Notes under the pieces: generated by a model
Database searches by the model: none
What the model was told of the DNA's origin: nothing
The model's input: the letters and a program-made list of their open reading frames with translations, nothing else
DNA from: Bisporella sp. PMI_857
Lineage: Eukaryota; Ascomycota; Leotiomycetes; Helotiales; Helotiaceae
Direction of reading: 5' to 3'
Assembly (NCBI GenBank): GCA_021307315.1
Contig: JAJSPD010000036.1
Span: 62,001 to 126,000 of the forward strand
Length of the DNA: 64,000 nucleotides
In this document: piece by piece, positions 1 to 10,666 of the stretch
Layout: each line of letters begins with the position of its first letter
How positions within the stretch are numbered: the stretch's first letter is position 1
Program-made: the position numbers and the translations under genes

Positions 1-2669
1 ATGCCCCGTTAAAAGTTGATCGTGAGCTTCCCGAATCACGGCCGTTCGCAGAGGCATACTAGTAGTCAGCATCACGTCAGGCACGTACAGCTTTCCATAG
101 CGTAACAATAGGCCTTCCTGAAGTGCCCACGTATTCTCTGATTCTGTTCTAGCTTTAGTACGCAAGTCTTCCAGGTCAGTAGCAGTTCTATTAGCAAACA
201 ACAACCTGTCAGTAAGCTGTAGGCTATCGTACTCTTCTGGAAGCACTTCATCACTTTCGATCGGTGCTAACTGAAGATCGTGCACTACTTCCGGGTCTAG
301 CTTGGCTCTCGGTATCATGACCTGCGTACGGTGCTTAGCAATTGCTTGTTCTTGAGCTTTTACGTCTTCTGATCGACGGCTGAGAGCATCAGCTCGCTGA
401 TTCGCTTTTCCTTCACGATACATAAGCTTGAAGTTGTACCGTGATAACAGCTCTGCCCATCTAGCTTAGCGTGCCGATAGCTTTTTTGTCGTCATGAAAC
501 ACTCTAAAGCTCGGTGATCCGAATAAATCAAAAACGGGTTTTCTGTTTGTAGCCCTTGCAATTCGGGCCTCCACTGATCTAACGCTCGTATAATAGCAAG
601 CATTTCCTTGTCATGAATGTCGTAATTCAGTTCGGCAGCTTGCATTGTTTTAGTGAAAAACGCAATAGAGTGCCAGATCTTTAAATCCGGATCTTGCTGT
701 AAAAGAACGCCAGCTGCTACTCTATCCGACGCATCAGCTTCTAGCATAGTTTGTAATTCAGGCTTGTAATGGCGTAATATCGGAAAGTTGACTAAAGCGT
801 ACTTTAAAGCCTTAAACGCTTCTTCACACTCGATAGTCCACAAATACGGAGTATCCTTGACTGTCAGGCGATATAACGGCTTTGCAATGCGCCCGTAATT
901 TTTGATGAACCGCCGATAGAAATTGCAAAACCCTAAAAACGATTGTACGCCTTTTACAGCAGTAGGAGATTGCCAATTTTTGATTACTTCGATTTTCTGC
1001 GGGTCTGTTGTAACACCTTCAGTAGAGACAATAAACCCTAGATACTTAGTACTAGTAACGCTGAATTCTGACTTTTTGATATCGACCTGCAAACCGGCTT
1101 TGCGCAGCCGCTCTAAAACTTGCTTCACGTGTGATTCGTGTTCGCGAAAGTCTGATAAGTAAATCAGAATATCATCCAAATATACCGTACAAAATACGTC
1201 GAGATAGTCGAACAAAACGTCGTTCATGTAATGCTGATACGTGGCAGGCCCATTAGTTAATCCTTCGAACAAGACTTTGCACTTGTAGGCTCCGTATCGC
1301 GTACGAAACGTTGTTAGCTCTTCTGAATCAGGGTCTATACGAATTCTGTGAAACGCTTGCTTAATATCCAGCTTAGTAAAGATTTTAGCTTTTGAGATCC
1401 GAGCTAGCGTTTCTTCGATCAGCGGTAATAGATAGCGGTCTTTCTTTGTAAGACTGTTCAGCTTACGAAAATCGATACAGAACCGTAAACCTCCGTTAGG
1501 CTTTTGTACAAATAGCACAAAGGCAGCGAAAAGTGCCTGGCTGGCAGCAATAAATCCTTTGTTCAGGTTCTCGATCAGGAATCGTTTGATTTCTTCTAGC
1601 TCTTCTGTAGACTGTTGACGCAATGGGCTATAGCCTAAGCTTTCTTTGCTGTTCGGATCCTCGAGCTGGATTTTGTGATCATACGGCCGATAAAGTAGTA
1701 GCACATTAGAAGCTATTTTCGAACAAACATCAGCGTAAAATCGATATTCTTTCGGCAAAACACGTCGTAACCACTCTATTTCTGTCTCTTCAGCTTATTG
1801 TTCGTCGATACCGAGCTCAGCAATTCTGCGTTCTTCTAGAATCTCGTCGATCTCGTACAAGCTAGTCGCAAAAAGTACGTTTTCTTTCCGCTGTAAACTA
1901 GTATAGAATTCAACAGCAGAAACGCTGCAAATATCGATAGTCGGTCCTTGCCTCGAAAATTGAATAGGCTAATGCTTACGGTTCGTTACAAGTCGTTGGC
2001 CTTTCAACTCGCCCTCCATGATTTTGTATTGCTTTTGTTGATCCTCCTGCCATAAGCTAGCGCTCGACCGCCGCAATAGCTTTCTCGATTTCCAGAAATC
2101 TTCGTGTAACTGATCCCGCCGATTAGCATCTAGCTGATGCACCGGGTTAGGCTTTGTGATCAAATCTTTTTGCTTAGCTGTAATAATTCGATTCCAAGCT
2201 TGATTAGCAGGTCGATCTTCTGGCCATATCAATCGATAGTTTTCGCAATCAATAAGAACTTTGCTTTTAGCCGCCCATCTTCTGCCTAATATCATGCTTT
2301 TATTCTCTAGCTTAGTAACAAGCATCGGCACCTTTTTCTGAAAATGTTGATCTATCGTCAAATCAATAACAAGATAATGAGAAAAAGAAGTACCACTTTC
2401 GCCATTATAACCGCGTATAACGCCGGGTGTTGAAAGAGCATGTAAACTAATATTCAAGTGCTTGCAAGCCAAATCAGCGAGGTCCGTGTCAATAAACGAT
2501 AAACCGTTTGCTCCTGTATCAATAAGTGTTGTAGTTTAAATGCCAATTCCATTTTGACTAATTACGCAAAGAAAAGTAAAGCTTTGTCCTCCAAGCAATT
2601 GACTCAAATCAACGCTACTAATATCAACGTCGCTTATCCCTAGAAAAGAGTCTTGTTCTAGAAATCGGC
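1..2669 (-). pseudogene. pol: Pol of element A: protease, reverse transcriptase, RNase H (four nonsense codons, truncated by window)
   Basis: In the -1 frame relative to gag. The aspartic protease site DTGA lies near 2510; the RT spans about 1650-940 with the intact catalytic box YLDD near 1180; RNase H follows with DHRALE near 500. The reading continues towards the integrase zinc region at position 1. In-frame stops are at about 2540 (TAA), 1969 (TAG), 1798 (TAA) and 463 (TAA). All sit at positions where Gln fits, so each is one C-to-T change at CpA. Apart from these stops the protein is well preserved, which argues for a young copy. Named from RT and protease motifs, so the class is secure. 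Confidence 0.85.
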
Positions 2670-3704
2670 TTTTCCCGATTCTTCAGCTTGTTGCTCCGAC
2701 ACTTCCTTAATTGTTGTAACTGCTAACTTTAAGAGTTGAGAGCAATCCTTCGAGATATGACCAGGCGTCTTGCAATAAAAACACACTCTATCCATATATT
2801 CCTGTCGGCGAGCCGCATTAGCGAACAAAAGTACTGGTCGAAAAGATTCGATTTTCGGGGTAACAGTTGCTTCTGCAGCTTTGAATAGCTGGCCAAATGA
2901 TCGAGTGCTTGCTGCTGGAGCTACAGACGGTGCGGCTCTTGCTCTCTGGAGACGATCAGTACGTTCTTTGATTCTTTTGAAACCTTGATCGAGCAATAAG
3001 CATTGATCAGCAAAAGCTTTGCAAGTATCGAAGTTATTAAGCATAGGGAGAATCGCAGTTTGAAGCTTTATTGTAAGCTTGTCATACAAATCAGGCTTCC
3101 AGTCGTCTTCAGGGATCTGAGCAATGCCAGCGAGGTGCAAAAACTGAGTATGGAATTCGGAAAAGGACTGTGAACTCTTCATCGTAAACTGTCGATAGTC
3201 GTTGCGAGCGTTTTGAACTTCATAAAAATCGGTGTAAATATTTGACAAATGCTGAATCATTTCCTGAGCTGAAACGAACTTGTTTGTGGTTTTCGATTTG
3301 TATCGAGCCCGTAAGTGCTTTTGAGCATCCCCATCGGTACGGCCATACAAATAACCCATTTTAGCTCGCTCTGTAGCAAAATGATCGGCATTGACTTCAA
3401 ATTTGTCTTCAATTTGAATCTTCCAGTCTTCGAAACCAGTACTATTTATCAAAAGGTTAGGATCAGGGATCTTCTTTGATGAAACTGGCTTAGCAGCAAC
3501 GTCAGCTGCAGCTGGCGAGGCTCTAGAGCGTTCCAGGTGTACAATGACCGCTTCATTGTTGGCTATAGTGACAGCTAGAGTTGTTGCTTGTTCCTCCAAT
3601 TCCACAATTCTTGCTTCCCAATCCTCTATTGTATGCCTAGCCTGCTCTGCGGTTGCAAGCAAGCTTTCTACACCTAAATCTGTTATATCTTTGAGGTTCT
3701 GCAA
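2658..3704 (-). CDS. gag: Gag polyprotein of element A (348 aa)
   Basis: Open from ATG at 3704 to TAG at 2658. The N-terminal 50 residues are predicted coiled coil (heptad-like Leu/Glu/Ala). The middle resembles the retrotransposon gag fold (W-containing stretch near residue 95 and the YRQFTMKSSQSFSEF region near 170). A CCHC zinc knuckle, CFYCKTPGHISKDC, lies near residue 310, as expected for an RNA-packaging nucleocapsid domain. Pol continues in the -1 frame, and a slippery heptamer precedes the stop. No internal stop, in contrast with pol. Gag would assemble the cytoplasmic particle around element RNA. Confidence 0.85.
   Translation of the reverse strand: MQNLKDITDLGVESLLATAEQARHTIEDWEARIVELEEQATTLAVTIANNEAVIVHLERSRASPAAADVAAKPVSSKKIPDPNLLINSTGFEDWKIQIEDKFEVNADHFATERAKMGYLYGRTDGDAQKHLRARYKSKTTNKFVSAQEMIQHLSNIYTDFYEVQNARNDYRQFTMKSSQSFSEFHTQFLHLAGIAQIPEDDWKPDLYDKLTIKLQTAILPMLNNFDTCKAFADQCLLLDQGFKRIKERTDRLQRARAAPSVAPAASTRSFGQLFKAAEATVTPKIESFRPVLLFANAARRQEYMDRVCFYCKTPGHISKDCSQLLKLAVTTIKEVSEQQAEESGKADF
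2670..2676 (-). promoter_or_regulatory. Putative -1 ribosomal frameshift site GGGAAAA between gag and pol
   Basis: On the minus strand the gag frame reads TCG GGA AAA GCC GAT TTC TAG. The heptamer G GGA AAA fits the X XXY YYZ rule, and slipping back one base enters the open frame that runs into the protease. The stop follows three codons later. I did not fold the downstream RNA for a stimulatory stem or pseudoknot. Confidence 0.55.
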
Positions 3705-4005
3705 TTGAGGAATCGAGTCAGTTCTGGGGCTGTATCTGGCTGGCCGAACACTATAGAGATTCTTCTGGGTAGGTCATCGTCAGGTGAATTATCGTCAGGT
3801 CGAGATGCTGAAGCTTCCTCAGTATTCGAAGGCGTGCCATTCCGGTAGGTTGCAAATAGGCGGTATCAGTGATCAATTATCAATTATCGGTGAATCAGTA
3901 ACTGTAAAGGTTCTCGGGTTGTGCTAGGGCAATACGCAAGGCGTAGGCTTTGCACGCTCGAGAAGAAGGTAGTTTTGGTTCCTCCGCAGGAATAAGAGTT
4001 GGTTG

Positions 4006-4015
4006 AGTTTAGTAT
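4006..4015 (-). promoter_or_regulatory. Predicted self-priming primer-binding site of element A
   Basis: The plus-strand bases AGTTTAGTAT here are the exact reverse complement of ATACTAAACT at 4076-4085 inside the LTR. They lie two bases past the LTR end. In Tf1-type retrotransposons the 5' end of the RNA folds back on the primer-binding site; the same geometry occurs in the two other gypsy elements of this window. No tRNA match was tested. Confidence 0.6.
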
Positions 4016-4017
4016 AA

Positions 4018-4208
4018 TGTCACGATCACGATCCTATGGCCTGTAAGGCGCTGAATAGGTGCTTCAATTACGAGAATACTAAACTAAGGAGGAAAGGTGT
4101 AGCTGTTGCTGTGGCATCCCTAACATAAAGACCATGACCACGTGACCGCCATAGGCGAGCTGGTAAGCGAACCAATGGGCGTCTGGTGCGATATTGAGGA
4201 CCGTGACA
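4018..4208 (-). repeat. 5' LTR of element A (191 bp)
   Basis: On the minus strand it starts TGTCACGG and ends CGTGACA, a 7-bp inverted terminal repeat like that of the LTR at 13353. MULE homology stops exactly at 4209, which sets the outer border; the predicted primer site lies 2 nt beyond the inner border. The partner LTR is not in the window, so both borders are inferred from these signals. Confidence 0.75.
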
Positions 4209-5166
4209 TTTGCTGTAAGTTATCTGCAATATGCTGACAACAGTGAAAATGAATTGCTGCGAAATACTCCTTTGCTACAGCGTTCGCTATACCTTTTTCG
4301 CGATCAGAAATAAAAGTATGCTGAGCTTGTAAAGTTACTGGGAAAGCAAGCTTTAAATGACGCAAAAACCAGCTCCACTAACGCTGATTTTCAATAGGTA
4401 CTAATGCCCAGGCTAAAAAAACTACTTTGTCGTTTGCGTCGATACTACAGCAAATCAATAATACTATACGATACCGCGATTTTGTATAAGTTCCGTCGAT
4501 AGCAAAAAACTGACGAAAACGTTTTGCGGCTGAACGAAGAAAGCCTGGAGCAAAAAAAGCTGCTTGGAATACGCTGTTAGCCCGAGTTTCAAGTACAGCG
4601 TAATTGTTTTTATCGGCTTTTTTAAATCTTTCGATATAGCTAGGAAACAGCGCAAAAGATTCAGTTTCATTACTATACAACTCTTCGAGAACAGCTTGTT
4701 TTACACGGTACGCCTGAAGGTACGGGATATTGTTATAATACTGAAGACGTTCAGTCGACTGAATTTGCTTTGGCGTAATCCTACAATTATCAACAATCGA
4801 AGCACGGTGATAAAGTATTAAATACTCCAAGCTATTCGTATTCAAGGCCTTAAAGTAACTCGCAGGAAAGCAAGTATAAGGTTTTAAGTAAGTAATGACT
4901 ACCTCTCTTTTTTTGGAATCACACGCTTTAATTTTGAAGTTGCACAGCTTCGGCGTACGGCACACAATATTGAAGCGTTTTTTATCTGAATAAGTAGCTT
5001 TTTATGATTCAGAAGCATCTGCAATAAAGATTTTAATAGCTTTTTTTGCTAACGAAATATCAGGAAAAGTAAAGCCTACAGAAAAAGCTATATTGTTGTC
5101 GAATACACAATAAAAAAGAACGATTTCAAAGAAATAATTATTTGAATTCAATAGTTTGTGGGTCAT
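4209..5166 (-). pseudogene. Mutator-like (MULE) transposase fragment
   Basis: An ATG at 5166 opens a frame that can be followed to 4209 through two stops: TAA near 4997 and TAG near 4380. The N-terminal part has a Cys-rich stretch (VCRTPKLC, residues about 70-80) as in fungal MULE proteins; the catalytic part reads FFAIDGTYTKSRYR, then SIDANDKVVFLAWALVPIEN, then WSWFLRHLK, FISDREKGI and HFHCCQHIADN, the usual MULE DDE-domain order. Homology ends abruptly where element A was inserted, so the C-terminus is separated or lost. Upstream, at 5201-5247, lie short AT-rich repeats that may be its subterminal repeats. Confidence 0.8.
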
Positions 5167-5200
5167 GTAGTACTTTATTTTAGTATCTTGGTAGCAAAAC

Positions 5201-5247
5201 AGTGGTATACTAGATATCTGCTGACAAAATAATGGTATTTCAGATAT
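5201..5247. repeat. Short subterminal-type repeats, left of copia insertion
   Basis: Two copies of a motif like TGGTATNNNAGATAT (5203-5217 and 5233-5247). The same motif recurs in both orientations at 10885-11451 on the far side of the copia element, so the copia landed inside this repeat cluster. Such clustered short repeats are typical of DNA transposon ends; they may belong to the neighbouring MULE. Confidence 0.6.
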
Positions 5248-5448
5248 TGTGGGTATATATATTGACCAAGTCGGTCGTATGACTCACACGTGGCACGTGA
5301 TGGCGCACGCGCCATCACATCCCCTTTATCTTAGAACGTAGAGTAGAACTCAATACAACAACAATTACCATATCCACCAAGAGCAAGAGCACGGCCTATA
5401 AGCTGTGCCTTTTGCCCCGTGGAAGGTAAGAACACAGCGAAACCATCA
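5248..5448 (+). repeat. 5' LTR of copia element
   Basis: 201 bp, TG...CA ends. Holds a TATATATA run close to its start (5255-5262), two overlapping CACGTG-like boxes and a 9-bp palindrome with 2-bp spacer (5298-5317). Confidence 0.95.
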
Positions 5449-5599
5449 CTGATCAGCGCAGATCAAAAGCTTGATTCTTACCCTATTACAACGAATCCCA
5501 CTTTACGACCCCTTACGGTTCAGGTAACACGACAGCACCTACCTGCAGCCCCGTAATCAAACCAACCCTCCTCAAAAGCACCGAATACCTTCTGCCAAT

Positions 5600-8500
5600 A
5601 TGGCCCCAACTGCTGAGCATGCAAAACTTGAAAAGAAGTGGAAAAATCACAAAGTTGACCTCACGGCAGCCCCTATTGAAGATGTGGTCGAATTCGTCAA
5701 ATACAAGTTCATAGACTTCGAATACCACAATGATATGGATGAGGATTTGCGAGCGTACTTCCGCAGGCATTTCAAGACTTTTACAGTCGACCTTTTTCGA
5801 CGAGTTAGTGAAGTGGAAGAACGCTACACTCGGGACCTTATGTGGCTACTCTGCCGACAAGGAGTTTACATTGAGCCAATCACAGAAGAAAAAAGCCTTG
5901 AACAAGCCCTTTACAACTGTGTAGTAACAAAAGAACGCCACAAATGGACCCTCGACGAAATCCGGAACGCTCAAGAGGAAATAGGAGAAGATGGCTTCAA
6001 CTCTATTCATGTCAAAACGATCTTAGCTCGAGCCGCTCGCGAACAACCACCGACTTCTTTCGTTGATTCTTCATCAACAGCTCCTCAGCGTCCTCTTCCT
6101 CCGAAACCAGTCAATACACCTGTAGACAGCACTGCAGAGTCAAACACGGAGGAACATGTTGTAAGCTATAGCAAGGAACTGGCAAATTTGTCAAAGATAA
6201 TCACCGACAATCAGAAGTACGACGGAAGCGGCCTTGCTCTCGACTACCACATGACGATTTTCTATGACCTTTGCTACCGCGTAGAAATACCTCGCCAAGC
6301 TTATCTCAAAGCTTTCCCCTGTATCCTTAAAGGGATCGCTCTGAGCCACTACTACTCCGCAGTCCTCCCAACACACGGAACCTTTGAACAAACTCTCGGC
6401 GACATGCGCGGGTTTTTCGAAGGCCCTGCATACAGCCGCCAGAAGCTCATTGAATGGAATGCCACAAGCTTCGACTCAGTCATTAAAGAGAACCCCGAAA
6501 AATCAACGGTGGATTGCGTCAATATCCTGGTCGAAAAATTAAGCAACCTTCAGCACAGCTTGACTCCAGATCTCCGTGGAATAGCTTTTCTTCATGACAA
6601 GCTCGTGACGGCTTGCCAGGAAGTTCCCTCTTGTATACATGCCACGTCCGAGCCACCTGAAGCTCCAGCTTTAGGTCCTCTTATCAATAAGCTGAAATCT
6701 TCGATTTTAGCCTACGAGAGAGTAAATCAATCTACGGCTCGTGTTACGGAGCAAGACGCATATTTTACGGACCGCAGATATTACCGAAATAGCCCGGTTG
6801 GTAGACCCTACAACCGTGGCCGTGCCTCTGCGGGTCACCAAAGAAGCCGTAGCCAACGATCCTCAAGATCAAATCGTTGCTACGTCTGCAATAAAGAAGA
6901 CTGTCGATCGTGGAACCATTCTGACAAAGAGCAAGAAGAAGCAAAAGCCAGACTCAGGAACCAATTGGGACCTCGCTACACTAAAGCTCCAAACTTCCCC
7001 GAACGCTTTCGACAATACCTCGTAGACTACGAAGGTAGCAACTACGAGGACCTCGACGACGGTGAGCTGGAAGAAGCTTTTGCAGCCCTTATCACCGACA
7101 ACAAGCCCATTAGCACCGCCGACGACCCTGACAACAAGTTGACTGTAGTCAACTTCACGGCGTACGGCGACGTCGATCTGAACAGCGCCGCAACCACTGC
7201 TATTGAGCTAGCCAACAGGGCGTGCAATCACGCTATCACCAAGCTTGACGTTACGGACAGCAACCCCACTGAAAACGACCCGTTTGCCTACAAGGCGGGT
7301 TCGCGTTACACTTCCTCCGAATTTGTAGGAATCATGATTGATACAGGAGCCTCACAGCGATCAACAGCTGGCTACGGCCAGTACACTGCCCTTAGCAAGG
7401 TTATGAGCCTCAAGCTCGACGTATCAACCAAAGGAATGGTCAACGTCCAGTTTGGTATTGGCTCAACCTCCTCAATAGGCTCCATCACTGTAGAGACCCC
7501 AATCGGCCTAATCGACTTTCACGTCGTAGAGGTCGATACCCCATTCCTTCTTTGCCTCGCTGACCTTGATCGTTTGAACGTCTATTACAACAACCTCACC
7601 AACACTCTGATTACCCCACAAAAGAGTGTTCCTGTTGTGAGACGTTACGGGCATCCTTTTATGCTCTGGAATACCTCTCTAAGCCAGTACCTCATCCGTA
7701 GCTTCGACCTGAACCCATGCTATTTAACTGAAGTCGAGCTTCGACGCCTCCACCGGCGATTCGGCCATCCCTCAGCTAATCGCCTGAAGCAAATCCTCGA
7801 GAGAGCTGGCCACAACGACAACCAAAACGTGCTAGAGCAAATCACTCGATACTGCCACCACTGCCAGAAGCACGGCAAGTCCCCCGGCCGATTCAGGTTC
7901 ACTCTCAAAGACGACGTAGAGTTCAACTACTGCGTAATCGTCGATATCATGTACATCGACGGCGACCCTCTCTTACACGTTGTCGACGAAGCCACAGCGT
8001 TTCAGGCTGGCCGATGGCTTCAAAACCTCACCGCAAAACACACCTGGGAAAGCCTACGAGCGTGCTGGATCGACACCTACTTAGGCCCACCCGACCTTAT
8101 AGCTCACGACGCGGGCAAGAATTTCGTCAGCAAGGAGTTTCGTCAATACGCTGCAAACGTCGGCTCTACGACTAAAGCTGTACCCGTAGAGGCCCATCAC
8201 TCAATCGGTAAGGTCGAGCATTATCACGGCCTTGTACGCCGGGTTTACAAAATCATCACGGCCGAGATCCCTGGAATCGACAGAGACATCGCCCTTCAGA
8301 TGACTTTCAAAGCAATCAACGACTCTGCAGGCCCCAACGGAATCGTGCCTACTTTACTAGTTTTCGGAGCCTACCCACGCATGACGGAACTAGACGCCCC
8401 ATCCCCGTCAGTCAGCCAACGATCTATGGCCCTGAAAAAGGCCCAGGAAGAGATCCAAAAGCTACGGGCCAAACGCAAGATAGCTGACGCACTGAACACC

Positions 8501-10525
8501 CGAAACGGCCCTAGTACAACCGCTATTCATGACCTTCCTTTGAATTCCGAAGTGCTAGTGTGGAGAGAAGGCAACACGGGCCAGCCAGGCTCTTGGTCAG
8601 GCCCATTCAACCTCATTAGCCTAGAAGGAGAGAACTGCGTTAATGCTTTACCTAACGGCCCTGTAACCTTCCGTAGCACAAGCGTCAAGCCCTATTTCAC
8701 CCGCAAGGATCCTGAAGAACTAGCTGCTGACAACGAGGAACCAGAAGCTATTGAACCTATCAGCGATTCTATCACCGTAGAAGTCCCTGCTGCTACAGAA
8801 CCGCAAATCTCTCAACCACACCCCGGAGAACCGCAAAACCCTTTGCAACAGCCCACTCGACGAGGTCCAGGCCGACCCCGTAAACACCATGCTACCGCTA
8901 ACGTAGTGATTCACCTCCAATCAGAGCGTCCCCAGGCCGAGAACCAGGCCGAGAACCAGTTCAAGGAATCTCGTAACAAAGAGATTCTTGGCCTTCTCGA
9001 AAAAGGCGTATTTGAGGCTATTTCGCGAGAGAACGTTTCCCCAGGAACTCGCATATTCAACTCAAGGTTTGTCGACGAAATCAAGAATCAAGGCACCACC
9101 AAAGCCTACGAGAAATCCCGTCTAGTCGTTCAAGCCTACAACGATCACGAGAAGGATATCGTTCTTACTCAATCACCGACAATCCAGCGGATGAGCCAAC
9201 GCCTGATCCTTTGTATCACGGCGCTCATGCAAAGCCCTGATATCAAGCTCTATTTGAGAGACATATCCCAGGCCTACGTTCAGTCAGTTACGAGGCTGAA
9301 CCGTAATTTCTATATCAATCCCCCGCAAGAGCTCATTACGGAGCTGAACCTACAACCAGGCGAGATCCTACGGGTCGTAAAGCCCCTTTACGGAGTGCCA
9401 GAAGCCGGTAATCACTGGTTCAAGACGTACTACAATCACCACGTCAAAAACCTCGAGATGAACCCTTCAACCTACGACCCTTGCCTGCTATATCGGAACA
9501 ACACCGATTCCTTCGGCCTTGTAGGCTTGCAAACTGATGATACCCTTTTCTTGGCTGATAGCTCTTTTGCAACAGCTGAACAGCAACAACTTGAGAAAGC
9601 TCAATTCCTCGCAAAGGAACGAGAACACCTTACAGTAGGTCAGCCAATGAAGTTCAACGGGTGCACAATACACCTTACAGGTGAAGGCACTATTACGGTC
9701 AATCAAGAGAACCAGTGTAACAACCTGGTAACCGTAAGTGAAAAGCCAACTTCCGCAACAAGCTCTAGAGGCGTTACTCGAACCAGCCTCTCTCCTCGCG
9801 ATCAATACGTAGCTCAACGAGCTAGAGGAGCCTATATAGCTTCAATGTGTCAGCCCGAAGCATCCTTCGACCTATCCTGTGCCGCCCAAGTGACCAACCC
9901 TGAGAAAGCTGACGTTACGGCCCTGAACAAGCGTCTTCAATGGCAACTCGAGAACTCTACTAGAGGCCTGAATTACGTTCCATTAGACTCTCAAACCCTC
10001 CGCCTGATTGTTTTCACGGACGCAAGCTTTGCTAATAACAAGGACCTATCATCACAAATTGGCTACGTCGTCGTACTAGCCGATTCTACGAACAGAGCCA
10101 ACGTGATCCACTGGTCGTCAACCAAGTGCAAACGAGTCACTAGAAGCGTACTAGCTTCCGAGCTTTACGCTATGGGCCACGGATTCGATATCGGAGCTAC
10201 TCTCAAGTCGTCGATCGAGCTTATCCTGAAGATCGACTTACCCTTAATCATTTGTACGGATTCCAAATCCCTTTACGAATGCCTCGTCAAATTGGGAACT
10301 ACTCAGGAGAAAAGACTCATGATAGATATCATGTGCCTTCGTCAATCATATGAGAGAAGGGAAATCACGGAAGTTAGGTGGATTGACGGCAACAGCAACC
10401 CTGCCGATTCTATGACCAAAAGCAAACCCTCAACGGCCCTAAAACAGCTGATCGATTCAAACCACCTCGAGCTGAAAGTCATGGAGTGGGTAGAACGGGA
10501 GGAAGGAGAAGTACTGGCCAATTAG
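5600..10525 (+). CDS. Ty1/copia Gag-Pol polyprotein, 1641 aa, intact
   Basis: One open frame encodes everything needed for transposition. Order with approximate residues: gag-like region 1-420; Cys/His knuckle CYVCNKEDCRSWNH near 427, not a textbook CCHC spacing; aspartic protease with IDTGAS near 580; GAG-pre-integrase His/Cys zinc region (LHRRFGHP, CHHCQKHGK) 710-760; integrase core 773-890 with candidate catalytic Asp in VDIMYID, Asp in AHDAGKNF and Glu in SIGKVEHYH; a basic proline-rich GRPRK stretch near 1090; RT 1137-1370; RNase H 1470-1613 with FTDASF, ASELYA and CTDSKSLYE. The RT catalytic box is QTDD near 1310 instead of the usual YVDD. No separate gag stop or frameshift is present, as in many copia elements. 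Confidence 0.95.
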   Translation: MAPTAEHAKLEKKWKNHKVDLTAAPIEDVVEFVKYKFIDFEYHNDMDEDLRAYFRRHFKTFTVDLFRRVSEVEERYTRDLMWLLCRQGVYIEPITEEKSLEQALYNCVVTKERHKWTLDEIRNAQEEIGEDGFNSIHVKTILARAAREQPPTSFVDSSSTAPQRPLPPKPVNTPVDSTAESNTEEHVVSYSKELANLSKIITDNQKYDGSGLALDYHMTIFYDLCYRVEIPRQAYLKAFPCILKGIALSHYYSAVLPTHGTFEQTLGDMRGFFEGPAYSRQKLIEWNATSFDSVIKENPEKSTVDCVNILVEKLSNLQHSLTPDLRGIAFLHDKLVTACQEVPSCIHATSEPPEAPALGPLINKLKSSILAYERVNQSTARVTEQDAYFTDRRYYRNSPVGRPYNRGRASAGHQRSRSQRSSRSNRCYVCNKEDCRSWNHSDKEQEEAKARLRNQLGPRYTKAPNFPERFRQYLVDYEGSNYEDLDDGELEEAFAALITDNKPISTADDPDNKLTVVNFTAYGDVDLNSAATTAIELANRACNHAITKLDVTDSNPTENDPFAYKAGSRYTSSEFVGIMIDTGASQRSTAGYGQYTALSKVMSLKLDVSTKGMVNVQFGIGSTSSIGSITVETPIGLIDFHVVEVDTPFLLCLADLDRLNVYYNNLTNTLITPQKSVPVVRRYGHPFMLWNTSLSQYLIRSFDLNPCYLTEVELRRLHRRFGHPSANRLKQILERAGHNDNQNVLEQITRYCHHCQKHGKSPGRFRFTLKDDVEFNYCVIVDIMYIDGDPLLHVVDEATAFQAGRWLQNLTAKHTWESLRACWIDTYLGPPDLIAHDAGKNFVSKEFRQYAANVGSTTKAVPVEAHHSIGKVEHYHGLVRRVYKIITAEIPGIDRDIALQMTFKAINDSAGPNGIVPTLLVFGAYPRMTELDAPSPSVSQRSMALKKAQEEIQKLRAKRKIADALNTRNGPSTTAIHDLPLNSEVLVWREGNTGQPGSWSGPFNLISLEGENCVNALPNGPVTFRSTSVKPYFTRKDPEELAADNEEPEAIEPISDSITVEVPAATEPQISQPHPGEPQNPLQQPTRRGPGRPRKHHATANVVIHLQSERPQAENQAENQFKESRNKEILGLLEKGVFEAISRENVSPGTRIFNSRFVDEIKNQGTTKAYEKSRLVVQAYNDHEKDIVLTQSPTIQRMSQRLILCITALMQSPDIKLYLRDISQAYVQSVTRLNRNFYINPPQELITELNLQPGEILRVVKPLYGVPEAGNHWFKTYYNHHVKNLEMNPSTYDPCLLYRNNTDSFGLVGLQTDDTLFLADSSFATAEQQQLEKAQFLAKEREHLTVGQPMKFNGCTIHLTGEGTITVNQENQCNNLVTVSEKPTSATSSRGVTRTSLSPRDQYVAQRARGAYIASMCQPEASFDLSCAAQVTNPEKADVTALNKRLQWQLENSTRGLNYVPLDSQTLRLIVFTDASFANNKDLSSQIGYVVVLADSTNRANVIHWSSTKCKRVTRSVLASELYAMGHGFDIGATLKSSIELILKIDLPLIICTDSKSLYECLVKLGTTQEKRLMIDIMCLRQSYERREITEVRWIDGNSNPADSMTKSKPSTALKQLIDSNHLELKVMEWVEREEGEVLAN

Positions 10526-10666
10526 AGGTCAGATGCCATAGTTTTTCCTTTGTACAAGAGTGAAACGGGCCAATCAGAGGCCTGATATCGAGTTCTCTTT
10601 TCGTTCTATGATCACGGGCCGTTACGGTCCTTTAGATAGTTTTACAGCCTTTTAGAGAGCCGCCAG

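Larger units (their letters stand above)
1..4208 (-). mobile_element. Ty3/gypsy LTR retrotransposon (element A), 5' part; 3' end beyond window start
   Basis: Read on the minus strand from 4208 leftwards the order is 5' LTR, leader, gag with zinc knuckle, protease, reverse transcriptase, RNase H; the integrase and the 3' LTR lie outside the window. Protease-RT-RNase H order fits Ty3/gypsy. The insertion breaks a Mutator-like transposase reading frame at 4209 (flank TTTGC, whose partner copy would be left of the window). Pol carries four in-frame stops, all where Gln would fit, while the RT core is otherwise complete, so this copy looks recently inactivated. Related LTR relics occur at 33557, 33760 and 63926. 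Confidence 0.9.
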
